A DNA stretch of 64,000 nucleotides, taken from the NCBI GenBank assembly GCA_014155875.1, contig JACEFZ010013526.1:55001-119000 (forward strand). The letters are read 5' to 3'. The notes beneath the pieces were generated by a model, which saw only the letters and a list, made by a program, of their open reading frames with translations, did no database searches and had not been told where the DNA came from. This DNA comes from Cepaea nemoralis. Taxonomy: Eukaryota; Mollusca; Gastropoda; Stylommatophora; Helicidae. Made by a program: the position numbers and the translations under genes. Below are positions 1-12,142 of the stretch, piece after piece. Each line of letters opens with the position of its first letter. Position 1 is the first letter of the stretch.

Positions 1-83
1 TCCCGCATACCCGCGTTCGAAATACAGCTGCGAGCGATTTGGCAGCAGACAGCGTTGCGTTGGATTTTTTACGAAATGGTATG

Positions 84-206
84 GGTACCGGTTGTTCAGA
101 AGGCAATGGCAAACTGCTAACCGTAAACTTGCCAAGAGATCACAACAGCAAACAATGCTGGTGTTGACTGCAACGTCCTGTGAAGGATATGCAACTAACT
201 TATTAT
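84..206 (+). repeat. SINE-beta body copy
   Basis: This matches, with substitutions, a body segment found again at 35630-35765, 29940-30050 and, inverted, at 38248-38360. The shared landmarks are a GTTCAGAAGGCAATGGCAAA-like start, a CTTGCCAAGAGATCACA block and an end near CCTGTGAAGGATATGCAA. No tRNA-like head is attached here. The call rests on cross-copy similarity inside this window only. Confidence 0.55.
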
Positions 207-335
207 GTGCTTAATATATGCTCTTTTAGACGTATTATGCACTCATTTAATCAAAGAAATCGGAACCTGTCTTGTTACACTGAAAGAGAAAATAGCTAAA
301 CAGCGTATTACAAGCTGCAGGTTAAAAAGTTAGTT

Positions 336-445
336 TCACATCCTTTACAGGACGTTTGCAGTTAAACCCAGCATTATTTGCTATTGTTGATGTCATGGCA
401 GGTTTACGTTCATTAGTCTGCTGGCTTTCTGAACGACCGGCACCA
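336..445 (-). repeat. SINE-beta body copy, inverted
   Basis: The reverse complement carries the SINE-beta body: GGTCGTTCAGAAAGC near 445 and a CGTCCTGTAAAGGATGTG end near 338. It lies about 130 bp from the + strand copy at 84-206 in opposite orientation. 446-744 shows nothing I recognise. Confidence 0.5.
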
Positions 446-743
446 ATTCATAAAATACCAACGCACACGGTCTGCTTCCAAATCGCATGCAACTGTGTTT
501 CGAACACGTGTATACGGGATTACGAACCGTGTACGTATCTACTTCTCCACAGAGCCGCGGGTACATCATTATTTAATCCATGCTTTCTTGACCTGTCTTC
601 GTGCATTCCATCTGATGTTTCAGCATTGTTTAAACTAAGGTACTAACAAGTAAGCACAAGTTAGTGTAATACTGCCTAGCGGACAAGAATAGTTACGCCT
701 ATCTGATCTGTAGTACTATACGACTCTGAAACAATGACTCTTA

Positions 744-744
<1 letters not shown>

Positions 745-802
<58 letters not shown>

Positions 803-813
803 GAAGAAGAAGA
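745..813. repeat. (CA)n microsatellite with (AAG)n tail
   Basis: An uninterrupted CA run of about 56 bp is followed by a short AAG/AAGA run. Simple repeat. Confidence 0.95.
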
Positions 814-969
814 AAAGATTTCACGAATCGCATATTACATAATGTGGATTTTACTTAATCTGGACTTGTTCTACGATATGCGGATGACACAGTATTGACA
901 GCTGGAAACGCAAAATATCTACAACTGTTAGATATCGTAGTGACAAAGAATGAAAAAACAGGTTTCTAA

Positions 970-1195
970 GCGTGAGGATCGACTTCATTGTACTGGGTTT
1001 CTATCTCGGTCACTATCCCCAGGACGGATTGAGAAAGCGCGAGCTCTGTAGATCCAGAGGCGACGTCAAGGAATCTCAGTGAAAACTGCTCTCGTGAACA
1101 GAATGACGGGCCCGAAATCGAATCCACAACCTTCGAACTTCGAGGCAGGCTGTGTAAGCACTTCGCCTCAAAGTGACTTTCGTTGATTACCAAGA
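970..1195 (-). repeat. tRNA-derived SINE-alpha
   Basis: On the minus strand a tRNA-like head begins near 1195, with a GGCGAAGTGCTTA A-box-like segment and a GGATTCGATTT B-box-like segment. It is followed by a body shared with the copy at 15500-15780, including a block reading AAAACTGC..CGTGAAC on the plus strand. RNA polymerase III boxes plus two dispersed copies support a SINE. Confidence 0.6.
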
Positions 1196-1298
1196 AAACG
1201 GGACAATACTATATCAAACAAACAAAAATAACATCAAACTGTGATATTACAAACAGAACGGGAAATGTTTAAAGGGTAGCAAACTCAAACATATAGGG

Positions 1299-1690
1299 CA
1301 GTGGGTCTAAACCGGTGGGGAATTCCCCACTAGGGGGAATTTTAAGGGTTTCCAGGGGGAATTAAGATTATTTCAAGATTGGGTTAATACAAGAACCGAT
1401 TACTTAATGTTGTTTTCCCGCCATACTTTACGGTTCTGTCCTTCTCGCCCATATGAAATTCATTTTATAACGTAAGTAGACCCGCAACTCTCGTTTTAAC
1501 GTTTTATTTAGACGTCTAGACTTGTTCTAGTATGTATTATTACATTTAGCTTCCATTTTTACGTATACTGTGTAGGGACAGCGGGGAGGGGGGGGGGGGG
1601 GGTTATAGGGCGGAAATACGAAAGGGGAGTAATGACATTCTGAACATATGGTGAAGGGATGCATGGGCCAAAAAAGGTTGAGAACCACTG
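1299..1690. mobile_element. hAT-type MITE (392 bp)
   Basis: The ends are imperfect terminal inverted repeats: CAGTGGGTCTAAACC on the left, and GGTTGAGAACCACTG on the right, whose reverse complement is CAGTGGTTCTCAACC. The CAGTGGTTCTCAACC form is typical of hAT elements. The flanks are an 8 bp target duplication with one mismatch, atataggg (1291-1298) and atatagag (1691-1698); 8 bp is the hAT length. The interior has no transposase and includes a 14-15 bp G run near 1590. The first 50 bp contain a small internal palindrome around GGGGAATTCCCC. Confidence 0.8.
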
Positions 1691-1748
1691 ATATAGAGGC
1701 AATAATAACATTAGATGAACATTAGATGAAATTATAATATAAACAGTA

Positions 1749-2499
1749 TGTCACACGTCTTCTTGATAATAATATCAATGTTCTTGATGATCTTTGTTTG
1801 ATATTGTCGTGTGATGGTCGTTGTCTAGGTAACGATGTTCATGGTGTGTCAATTGAGATATCTAACTGTCTCTTAATCCAACTCACCCCAGAAGTGCACC
1901 TTCACCAGTCATGAAACAAGATTGAGTTGGCGCACATAATCCTTTATTCCAGAAATAAGACGAACAGACAGAACATATATATATATCCAGAAACAATGTA
2001 ATCCATAGAATATAAATATCCTCCTCACAATTTAACCAGCACACATCAATGCCTTCTCACGGCCTGCTTCTTATCACATCCACAAGACAGGTAATCCAGC
2101 TACTATCCACGGCTGGATCTCCCACAATACAACCCACACATTGGGTTGGAGCCGCTGCTCAACTATGCAACCCACTCTGGTTCAGGCCTGTCTTCACAAC
2201 TCCGAGAACAACACAACCCCGTTGTACGTGGACTACCGACTCCCTCGGTATCTCAAACTCCACTCCCTGAAACGACTTGCCTCGCAGTCAGTCTCTTCTC
2301 TCACTGACTTCACACAACACACAACTCTCTTTCGCCCCATCCGCCTTAGGGGTTTTTTCCCTCTATCCTCACTATTTTATTTCTCAGGGCTGGCTGTTTT
2401 CTCATAGCAGGTCAGTCACTTTCCTGTCTCCCACTCTCATCTCCATTCTTCCTCATGCCCGGTCACTCACCTCAATGTCAATGACCCAGGCTTATGTCA
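1749..2499 (-). repeat. 3' LTR of element A (751 bp)
   Basis: Direct repeat of 7626-8461. It contains only a 12 bp AT run where the partner has 96 bp. The adjacent purine-rich stretch, AAGAGGGGGG on the minus strand, is the likely polypurine tract priming plus-strand synthesis. Confidence 0.9.
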
Positions 2500-2801
2500 T
2501 CACCCCCCTCTTAAAAGAAAACTTCGTTTTCAAATATTGGGAGACTAAAACTTACTAAACATGTGACCCAGACATATAGCCTGGGTAGCCCTAAGTATGG
2601 CTGCACCTTACTCTAGCTACCACACTACATAATACATCAAATGCTCATATTACACTCCTATATTCATCACACATAAATACAACCATCTATCTTGTGTATC
2701 AATGCATGAACTAATACATCACATAATAATAATAATACATCATAGAAAAGCATTATACTTATGTACCCTCAGATCTCTTACTACTTCACGACCACACAAT
2801 A

Positions 2802-3936
2802 CTATTTGTGTACCGACCCTATATCAGGTGGTTCTGTTCTTGCATTAACCCACCTCTGATTCCTGTCGACGCTGTGTCTACCTTTCATGTACCCATGACT
2901 CATGGTACCTCTACAATTACAACATCTGTTTGCTATCCCTAGCCCTGGGTCAGTAATGTCGCGAAAACTCTTTTGACCTGACTCAACTTTCCTATCTGCA
3001 TATTGCACCGTTACACTTGAGTCTCTGTTTAGTCTGAACTCTTTATTCAATCTTGGCCCATATACCTGGCACCTTGCTTTCTGCTGCATACGCCTTTTGC
3101 CTATGTGCCCTGCACATGCACTATCCTGGGCTGTTCTAGTATATCGGTCTCTATGTGCTAAAGGTACTGCTCCTTGCCCACGTGCAGTTCTGCTATCTGA
3201 AAACCTGCGAGTGAGAACATTGTTCTTCCTCTCGAAGCACCATCTACCTTTCTTTGACTGCCTATGTTCTACTCTCCTACACCCTTGGGAACATTTGTTC
3301 AGGGTAGTATCTTGTCTCTGGGATTCACTAGCACTATATATGGGATCCATTCTCATCTGCTCCGCTGTACTATCCTTGTCCTGAGTTCCTGTGTCTACTT
3401 CAAGTGCCTCTTCTACCTCAGCTATACTCTCTAATTTAGGTTCTCTTGTGGTATCTAATTCATTACTGCTTACACTATATTTTCGGTCCCAATAAACTAT
3501 TTCCTCTTCTGTACAATCTTTAACTCCTATAACATTTCCTATGATCAAATCAGCCACTGGTGAGTCCAGAACACACGCTGTCACTCTTCCAGTGATATAT
3601 GGTGTTTTTACTGTTATTATGGCTACTGGGTAGAACTCTACTGTGCCGTTGAATGTTATGCATCTAATCTTTTTCCCTGTATAATCCGAGGGATCTATTA
3701 AACTTCTCCTCACTCCGATAGACGTACATCCGGAATCCCTAATTGTTAACGCTGGTCTATCATTGACAAATCCCTGATGCAGCTTCAGACTTCCTCCTTC
3801 ATGCACTGCTGATCCTGCTTTTACTGTATGACCACATATTAGGACTGGCTGACTGTCTTTTTCAAAAAGAGGTTTGCACCCACTACAATCTTCATTGTTC
3901 AGCGTCTCAATTACTTGCGCTGCATTTCGAGTGCTC
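2802..3936 (-). pseudogene. Element A pol remnant: aspartic protease plus pre-integrase fragment
   Basis: The frame opens near 3936, in the +1 frame relative to gag, and its first methionine codon is at 3806. It begins with a CSGC..LICGH motif, then the retropepsin active site IRDSGCTSIG (DSG) and a DYTGKKIRC segment, as in elements C and E. The region around residues 185-260 of the 334-residue ORF aligns with the stretch just before the integrase HHCC finger in C and E (NNVLTR, AGHIGKRR). It then runs into unalignable sequence and stops. Integrase core, RT and RNase H are missing, so the polyprotein can supply at most protease. The frame change from gag could be a +1 recoding site or a simple indel; sequence alone does not decide. 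Confidence 0.75.
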
Positions 3937-5190
3937 TGTTTCTCTCATCCTACATTGATGGCTGATATGCCCCTTCTTTCCACATTTGAAACAAGTAATC
4001 GCCCTTTTAGTGTTGTTCGTTGGTCCATCTGATGGTTGTGCATCACACTCTGCTGCCTTGTGTCTCCAGCTCCCACAATTCCAACATCCGGCATAATTTG
4101 GACGTCTCTGGAAGTTCCCTCTTCTATATGGGTACCGTCCTACTCTACCAACATTGTTTCCTCGGAAACCATTATCTTGAAGTTCTTGCTGCTCACCTTT
4201 CTGTGCTGAATCCACACTTTTCGCCCTTGGTCTGATGACTGGATTCTGGTCCTGTTTAGTGTACGCTGCACAGACTATTTCCTCACTCATTAGTTTCCCA
4301 ATAGATACGTTAGGATGTGCAGTCATGTAGTTTTGCCCTAACTGAGACATTGTGTCTATGTCCTTTGGCTTCCGTTCCTCAAAGAACACCACTAAATTAG
4401 AATTGAATGCAGATACTACCTTGTCTCTTAACATTAGATCTACTAATTTATTAAAACCTTTCCCTACTTCTGCGAGCTCCATCCATTTGTTAAATGTGTT
4501 CTTGACTGTGTTAACAAAGTCTGTGAAATCTTGATTTGTCTCTGGCACTAACTGTCTAAACTTTGTCCTATATCCATGCTCAGTGAGTTGGAACTTAGTC
4601 AGCAAACGTTGACGTAAGATAGTGTAGTTGTTTCTTTCTTCTACCGGTAAATTGAACATGGTGTCTAGTGCCTTGCCCGTAAGAAATTCACCAATTCGCA
4701 TCGCATACTCTGCTTCTGGAATGCCTAATGTTTTTACAGACGATTCGAATCTCCCAAGATAGGATTCAAGGCAATCCCGGTCCGTAAAATATGGCAGTTT
4801 TAATCTCTGTGACGACTGCGATGGTCTTCTGCTTTCCTCATTTTGACCTTTCGAAGATATTTCTAGTTTTCTTAACTCGATTTCAGTTTGCATGTGACAC
4901 TTGATCTTCTCTTTCTCTATTTCCACCGTATTTGTTTGTTTTAACTTTTCAAGTTCCATTTGTGTCTCTCTCTCTTCCTGTATACGCTTAGCTTCAGCTA
5001 CCTTTTCTTCCTGTAGGCGTTTTGCCTCGCGTTCATTATGCCTCTCCTCTCTTTCAATCTGTTTTTGTTCTTTTTCTTCTGCATACTCCTGTAACTCTTT
5101 ACCTTTCAGGCTTATTCGTTCACCTGCTTCAATATATTCCATTAAAGTAGGCATTTTGTACTTGTGGACACGTTGCTGTCTGTCAGCCAA
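3907..5190 (-). CDS. Gag polyprotein of element A (427 aa)
   Basis: An intact ORF. Residues of about 20-115 are a highly charged Glu/Lys/Arg coiled coil. About 128-290 is a capsid-like region (LPYFTDRDCLESYLGRFE, FLTGKALDTM, LLTKFQLTEHGYRTKF) of the retrotransposon gag type. The C-terminus has two CCHC zinc knuckles of the form CX2CX4HX4C, CWNCGSWRHKAAEC and CFKCGKKGHISHQC, which bind RNA in this family. Gag packages the element RNA into particles. The N-terminal segment MEYIEAGERISLKGKELQEYA has counterparts in gags C, D and B. The first Met is 16 residues before that block; an internal Met (MPTLMEY) could also serve. Confidence 0.85.
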   Translation of the reverse strand: MADRQQRVHKYKMPTLMEYIEAGERISLKGKELQEYAEEKEQKQIEREERHNEREAKRLQEEKVAEAKRIQEERETQMELEKLKQTNTVEIEKEKIKCHMQTEIELRKLEISSKGQNEESRRPSQSSQRLKLPYFTDRDCLESYLGRFESSVKTLGIPEAEYAMRIGEFLTGKALDTMFNLPVEERNNYTILRQRLLTKFQLTEHGYRTKFRQLVPETNQDFTDFVNTVKNTFNKWMELAEVGKGFNKLVDLMLRDKVVSAFNSNLVVFFEERKPKDIDTMSQLGQNYMTAHPNVSIGKLMSEEIVCAAYTKQDQNPVIRPRAKSVDSAQKGEQQELQDNGFRGNNVGRVGRYPYRRGNFQRRPNYAGCWNCGSWRHKAAECDAQPSDGPTNNTKRAITCFKCGKKGHISHQCRMRETEHSKCSASN

Positions 5191-7625
5191 CTATAAATGT
5201 AAAGACTCTGCTACTAGTCCTTTGTGTGCCTTCAATACGTACACTACCACTCCTTGTGCACGTAACTTCGTAGTACTAAAATATCACTCTGTACTCACCC
5301 AGTCACTCTATAAGTACTAGGTAGTGAGGGAAAATATCCTCCCTAATCCCTCGCATATATCTATAACAAATAGTTGTATACTATTTCTGGAAATATTGTT
5401 AAACATACATATAAATACATATACAAAACGAATGAATGATAACACTAAGTGTTTTCTCTCAAAACGTTAGACTCACAAGCCAAGTACACGGAGACGGTGA
5501 TCACAAAGAAATAAACCGCAGTAACAACCACAAGCTTGTGTAGGGACACCCACAGTACGCGTAATATATTTATAAATATAAACTGACAAAGACCACTAGA
5601 CAGCAGAAAAGAACAAAAGATCACAATAATAACCTATATCCGACCACAGCAAATATCATATGCAAATATTATGAAAAGAAAGAGAAACAAAACCAATTTA
5701 TAGCATCAACATATACACAAATTTGACGTCAGACAACTCGGCTCTAGATATTGGTTAAGACTATTCCAATGCCACTGCACGACACGTTAACTCATTAACG
5801 TTTTCCTTACAAAAATATCGTAAGAACCAGAAAGAAACATTTTTTGTGTGCTGTATCCCGACTCTCGAGAAACACCCCAAAAAATCCCTTACTCTTGACA
5901 AACACTGGACCACATACAAGTAACAGCTTAACAACCGAAAACAATATTTATAAGACAATGAGCAGCAAACAGAATGTCCAACTCGTTGGCCGACAAATAT
6001 GTGCCCATAAATCCGTCGCCAAAAGTTCTTATTTTGCTGTTAATAGTTTTTCACAATATGCTGGAAATGTCTGTGTTACATTCTCCGAAATGATTACGAC
6101 GCTAGATTTCAAAGCGACTTCTTGTTTTGTTGAGTGGTTATTGAATTCACGTGGTGATCACCAGTTCCAACTGTCGACAAAAGTTGAAGATGATAGTGAT
6201 ATCCAAACTGTTCTGTCTCGACACAGTCCGTAACGTTATTGTACTTTCTCTGTACGTGGTGGCACCACAGTAATAATCCAAAGTGTTCTTTCGATTTGTT
6301 GTTACTCTCGTTGCGGAGATGGCGCTTCGCTGTATCATTAATGTTATGGATTTCCGTTATCCGACAAGATTCACCAAAAAAGAAAAGGAGAATGGCAGCC
6401 AATGTTCAGCGCTTTAAATTTTGGGTATATAAATCCTTATTGGCAAAGCAATACAACCATGGTTGCGATGATGAGACGTTAAAACTGTTCGCTCTTAACA
6501 GAATAATGATGACAGTAGTAGAACAGTTCAACAAAGACGACACATAAAGTCTGGTTTTCGTTCATAAACACGTTGTTTATACAGATCTCCTGTGGAAAAT
6601 CCCAGTAACTTTCCACTGTCCCCAACCTTGACCTTGCCGGACACCTCAAGTCAGTACCTCGGTCTTCTTTGTCACAATAATCCACACTGACTGTCTGTAA
6701 AATGACCGGACACTTTTCCGTCATACAAAAACACTTTCCACACAACTTCTCAGCCCCGACCCGGCTGCTATTTTTAACTTCGTGGAAAATACGCTTTACA
6801 CTATTAACCCGCCCCAACTCTGGCGGTAGGGGCACTGTTTCCACAAAGACACCTGCCCGTTGAATCAGCGACTGTCACTTTTCTCTGTGTATTCTACACA
6901 TTCATTAACTCTCCCCTTCCCGGGAGTTTAATGTTCTCGTAAACAGAGACTCACACTTCCACCGGCCTCCCCCGTTGTGTTACTTGTGGTGAAATTCGTC
7001 ACTTGTCGACCCGCGACCAACACAGTGCGTTGCCTCCAGCACACACACACCACATATCCCACCACACACAGGATGTTGAGACGAAATTGCTCGCTGTCTT
7101 CAATCTTTTGTTCAATCCTGTCAAACACACACACACTAGGACTGACCGCACTTGTTGCAAACACTTCACTGTCCCCGCGACATTTCCTCTGTGCTGTCCG
7201 TGACCAAACACCCCTGCTACTGCAATCGACTCTCCCGGTCGATTTGTGCTGCGTTAATTTACCTGTCGTGAACTTCACTTGAACTGTCTGCTATCTTGTG
7301 ATTTCCGCCGCGTACCCTCCCCGCGCGCTGACAGTTTTTCTTCGATGTGGCGTCTTACACACCCAAAAGAGTTGCTGTTAATCTCTGACACCCCCACTCG
7401 CTTCAGCGATATGGTAGGTTCCAATTCACCTGTAGTGGATTTGACGTGAACTGTCTGTAGCCAGTTCCCGCACGGAGAAAAACTCAGTGTTTATACGGTG
7501 GACACACTCCGCTGTCCACCCTCTCTCCGCGAAGAGCCCACAAACATCTCAGAATGACAACACTGTCTATAATGCAATGTGTTTCTCAATATATCCCCGT
7601 CGTTCTTGCCAGGGCAGACCCCAGA
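5191..7625 (-). other. Long noncoding leader of element A
   Basis: 2.4 kb lies between gag and the 5' LTR, against about 490-570 bp in elements B and C. I see no intact ORF. A short stretch around 6625-6660 (CCTTGACCTTGCCGGACACC) resembles a segment of element B's LTR near 21070. The bases next to the LTR read TCTGGGGTCTGCCC on the minus strand and would be the primer binding site, but I cannot name the tRNA. The leader may contain an older insertion. Confidence 0.5.
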
Positions 7626-8461
<836 letters not shown>

Positions 8462-8895
8462 CAGAATATGTTGCAATGTGTTACATAAATAACAATGTAT
8501 TTTCTAAGACATTATACCAATATGCCACATAATATTAACTAAACATCGACCATATGAAATTGGAATATAAATGTATATTTTGTAGGATAAAACATTTTCA
8601 TAATACAATATATATTAAAGACGTTAGACAGCCAAAGAATATCACAGTAATATGTCACTGAATTGTGAAATATTAAGGAGCAGTTCTCTTCCGCGGAAAG
8701 ATCAATTCACTATTTGGCGCATTTCCTGCGAGCCATATACAAGATAGACAAACTTGGGACTCTATTGTAGTCTGTGATTTTGCTGGAATAACGTTTGTGG
8801 GTATGCTGGATTGGTTTCGCCATCTTAGCATTGCTAGCTAGTTAGATATGTGCGTTATACAAGTACACCAGTGATAGTAACTAAGTCAAGAAAGT
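8462..8895. other. No recognisable gene
   Basis: AT-rich sequence between element A and the minisatellite. No ORF, terminal repeat or simple repeat stands out. Confidence 0.6.
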
Positions 8896-8896
8896 T

Positions 8897-8938
8897 GCAC
8901 GCACGGGAATGTCCCGGGTGCTGTGATGTCGGTTCTTG
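8897..8938 (+). repeat. Fragment of LINE-N 3' end
   Basis: About 40 bp (GGGAATGTCCCGGGTGCTGT, then GATGTCGGTTC) match, in opposite orientation, the 3' end of the RNase H LINE copy at 12500-12540. Confidence 0.5.
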
Positions 8939-8944
8939 ACGCCA

Positions 8945-9027
8945 CTCAACTCAGACAGTAACTATTACATTAGTAATGGTAGTTGTTACATTTGGTTCTG
9001 GACTCAACTCAACTCAGAAAGTAACTA
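8945..9027. repeat. 63 bp minisatellite, left part
   Basis: Units share CTCAACTCAGACAGTAACTA and GTAGTTGTTACATTTGGTTC, with TCAG landmarks at 8951 and 9014 (period 63). The array resumes at 13564-13670 after the Tigger insertion. Confidence 0.75.
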
Positions 9028-9409
9028 CAGTTAGTCCTCGACTTACGATCACGATCGGTTCCGACAGACCGGTCGTAACACGATTTGGTTCGTAATTTGA
9101 GTACGCTATGTGTACAGTAATGTGAAGTGATGTTATAAAAATATTTAAGTTAAATTACATAATAAATTTCTTTTATTATTGTTATAAATCATAATTTTCG
9201 ATGTTCATTTTGTGCCATTTGTATCATCTCTACATCATTTTGTTTCTTATTTTTACATCGTCAGGTTTAAGAAACACACTGCATTAACTGTACATGTACA
9301 ACTGCTTTAATATTTGCAAAACATACAAAATACAGGTGTGGAAAATACTATAGGAAACATGTTCCCAATCGCAAAACACATCAAATTCAAATCAATGTTT
9401 TCCCGTGAT

Positions 9410-10544
9410 GAATTTGAATAACGAAAACACAAACAATAGATTGCACGATTTATTGCCTGGCATATTTCGCTGCATCTCGTCAGGTACATACTGCAGAAAT
9501 CACACAACTTACGTGAATTAATTAGATAAATCCTTCAAACTGAAATATACACATGTTCGCACAGTAATGTCGATTGTCTACCACGGTAATTTTAAACTGA
9601 CTAACATGTCTTTCTGCTTACACAAGGACGGCTTACGAAGGTTGATTAGTATAGCTTCAGCAAACTTTAACAATCGACTACTTTGTGTGTTGAACAACAC
9701 ACGGAAGGCACTGTCTCTTTCAACCACGTGACCAGCTCTCGAGCACATGTCTCCCGACCGATGAAGCCAGACTTTTCCGGTGTGTCGGCCTGCCTAGGCT
9801 ACCATCTTCTGTGTGTAGTATCTTGTCCAACCAATTCGGAATATGTTCCGAAACCCTGCAATGTAACTGTCGCTCAGTTCTGCCTATGTAGATGGCCTCG
9901 CATCTGCATGTAAATTGGTAAATACAATTTGATTTGGCGTACAAAGCTACAGGTTCTTTTACTGCTGGGACTGGGATCGGTGTGTTTCTGTACCTGATGA
10001 CTAGAGCTGCAGCACAGAATGTTCGCTCGACTGCTGTGGTGAGCCGGTCCCGCAGACGTTGCATTACGTCATCTCCTCGGAAGGTTAGCTGGATGAATAC
10101 TTTGAGTTTAGGGACTGTAGTTACTTCTGATTTCGGTTTGGGCTGTTGGCAGTGGCGCTTTATAAATCCTGTGGAGTACCCATTCAGGTTTAAGGCATTC
10201 TTCAGAGTTTTAAATTCCTCTGTCAGTGTGTCCTGGGTGCATATCTTCCTAGCACGGTCAAACAGGGTCCGTACTAAGCCCCGTTTGTACTGGACAGGTG
10301 CGAAGCTCTGAAAATTTAAGTATTGGCCAGTCCATGTTTCTTTGCGATACACCGATCTTTGAATTGTGCCGTCTGCTCTACGTCTCATTAGGATATCTAG
10401 AAACGGCAACGCTTCGTTGTGTTCGTAGTTCCATAGATAAAGAGATGTTTATATGTGTCTCGTTCATTGTGGCCTGGAACGACGTTGCTTGTAGCTCGTC
10501 TGTGGTGATAATTAGTATATCGTCAACGTAACGACGGTTAAAAG
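9410..10544 (-). pseudogene. Inverted 3' arm of Penelope element 1 (RT C-terminus and GIY-YIG)
   Basis: A minus-strand frame at 10409-9720 repeats the last 229 residues of the + strand protein with only a few changes, including the GIY-YIG core (AIYIGRTERQLHCRVSEH). It lacks the RT catalytic half, and the end near 10540 is abrupt, adjoining the start of the full-length copy. Very high identity between arms suggests they arose in the same event or by recent conversion. Confidence 0.85.
9438..9490 (-). ncRNA. Hammerhead-ribozyme-like motif, left arm of Penelope 1
   Basis: Identical core boxes in the inverted arm (CTGACGA at 9483-9477, GAAA at 9468-9465, both read on the minus strand). Same reservations as for the right-arm copy. 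Confidence 0.4.
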
Positions 10545-10550
10545 GCATCA

Positions 10551-11912
10551 GTGAGGCCACTGCAAAAAACGCTCACACCGCGTGGCTCCCAAACACCTCA
10601 GATGTACGGTCTACCCAAGCTTCACAAGCCCGGCATCCCACTAAGACCGATCCTTTCCATGGTTAACTCGGCACAACACCGAATGGCGAGATGGCTAGCT
10701 GAAATTTTAAAGCCAGTACGACAGTCCTTCGATCCAAGAACACTCAGGGATACATTCGAACTGGTGGAATTATTGGATACTATGGACATAAACAACAAAC
10801 ACATGGCATCCATGGATATTGCCTCTTTATTCACCAACGTTCCATTAGATGAGACCGTGAATATAATAAGCGAACGCATTAGAGACAAACAACTAAAACT
10901 AGGCATACCATCAGCTATTCTAGAGAGGCTATTAAAATTATGTACTGCCAACATACAATTCAACTTTCTAAACAAGTCATATCGCCAAATTGACGGAGTG
11001 GCCATGGGGAGCCCACTTGGACCTATTCTAGCGGACATCTTCATGGCACACTTAGAAGAAAAGAGATCCTCAGAAATCAATAACTTGGCCTTTTACCGTC
11101 GTTACGTGGACGATATACTAATTATCACCACAGACGAGCTACAAGCAACGTCGTTCCAGGCCACAATGAACGAGACACATATAAACATCTCTTTATCTAT
11201 GGAACACGAACACAACGAAGCGTTGCCGTTTCTAGATATCCTAATGAGACGTAGAGCAGACGGCACAATTCAAAGATCGGTGTACCGCAAAGAAACATGG
11301 ACTGGCCAATACTTAAATTTTCAGAGCTTCGCACCTGTCCAGTACAAATGGGGCTTAGTACGGACCCTGTTTGACCGTGCTAGGAAGATATGCACCCAGG
11401 ACACACTGACAGAGGAATTTAAAACTCTGAAGAATGCCTTAAACCTGAATGGGTACTCCACAGGATTTATAAAGCGCCACTGCCAACAGCCCAAACCGAA
11501 ATCAGAAGTAACTACAGTCCCTAAACTCAAAGTATTCATCCAGCTAACCTTCCGAGGAGATGACGTAATGCAACGTCTGCGGGACCGGCTCACCACAGCA
11601 GTCGAGCGAACATTCTGTGCTGCAGCTCTAGTCATCAGGTACCGAAACACACCGATCCCAGTCCCAGCAGTAAAGGAACCTGTAGCTTTGTACGCCAAAT
11701 CAAATTGTATTTACCAATTTACATGCAGATGCGAGGCCATCTACATAGGCAGAACTGAGCGACAGTTACATTGCAGGGTTTCGGAACATATTCCGAATTG
11801 GTTGGACAAGATACTACACACAGATGATGGTAGCCTAGGCAGGCCGACACACCGGAAAAGTCTGGCTTCATCGGTAGGGAGACATGTGCTCGAGAGCTGC
11901 TCACGTGGTTGA
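10551..11912 (+). CDS. Penelope-like reverse transcriptase with GIY-YIG endonuclease (453 aa)
   Basis: The protein reverse-transcribes the element RNA and nicks target DNA. RT motifs in order: LPKLHKPGIPLRPILSMVNS (about 20-40), MDIASLFTNVPLDET (about 89-103), GVAMGSPLGPILADIFMAHL (about 149-168) and the catalytic YVDD in RRYVDDILIIT (about 184-194). The C-terminus has a Cys-rich CIYQFTCRC segment and the GIY-YIG nuclease core YIGRTERQLHCRVSEH. The ORF starts directly at the arm junction, and the N-terminal region expected before the first RT motif is missing, so the copy is 5'-truncated. No internal stops are seen. Confidence 0.85.
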   Translation: MRPLQKTLTPRGSQTPQMYGLPKLHKPGIPLRPILSMVNSAQHRMARWLAEILKPVRQSFDPRTLRDTFELVELLDTMDINNKHMASMDIASLFTNVPLDETVNIISERIRDKQLKLGIPSAILERLLKLCTANIQFNFLNKSYRQIDGVAMGSPLGPILADIFMAHLEEKRSSEINNLAFYRRYVDDILIITTDELQATSFQATMNETHINISLSMEHEHNEALPFLDILMRRRADGTIQRSVYRKETWTGQYLNFQSFAPVQYKWGLVRTLFDRARKICTQDTLTEEFKTLKNALNLNGYSTGFIKRHCQQPKPKSEVTTVPKLKVFIQLTFRGDDVMQRLRDRLTTAVERTFCAAALVIRYRNTPIPVPAVKEPVALYAKSNCIYQFTCRCEAIYIGRTERQLHCRVSEHIPNWLDKILHTDDGSLGRPTHRKSLASSVGRHVLESCSRG

Positions 11913-12142
11913 AAGAGACAGTGCCTTCCGTGTGTTGTTCAACACACAAAGTAGTCGATTGTTAAAGTTTGCTGAAGCTATACTAATCAACCTTCGTAAG
12001 CCGTCCTTGTGTAAGCAGAAAGACATGTTAGTTAGTTTAAAATTACCGTGGTAGACAATCGACATTACTGTGCGAACATGTGTATATTTCAGTTTGAAGG
12101 ATTTATCTAATTAATTCACGTAAGTTGTGTGATTTCTGCAGT

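Noticed and set aside
10298..10560. Separate gene at the Penelope arm junction
   Set aside because: The frames are antisense shadows or pieces of the inverted RT sequence.
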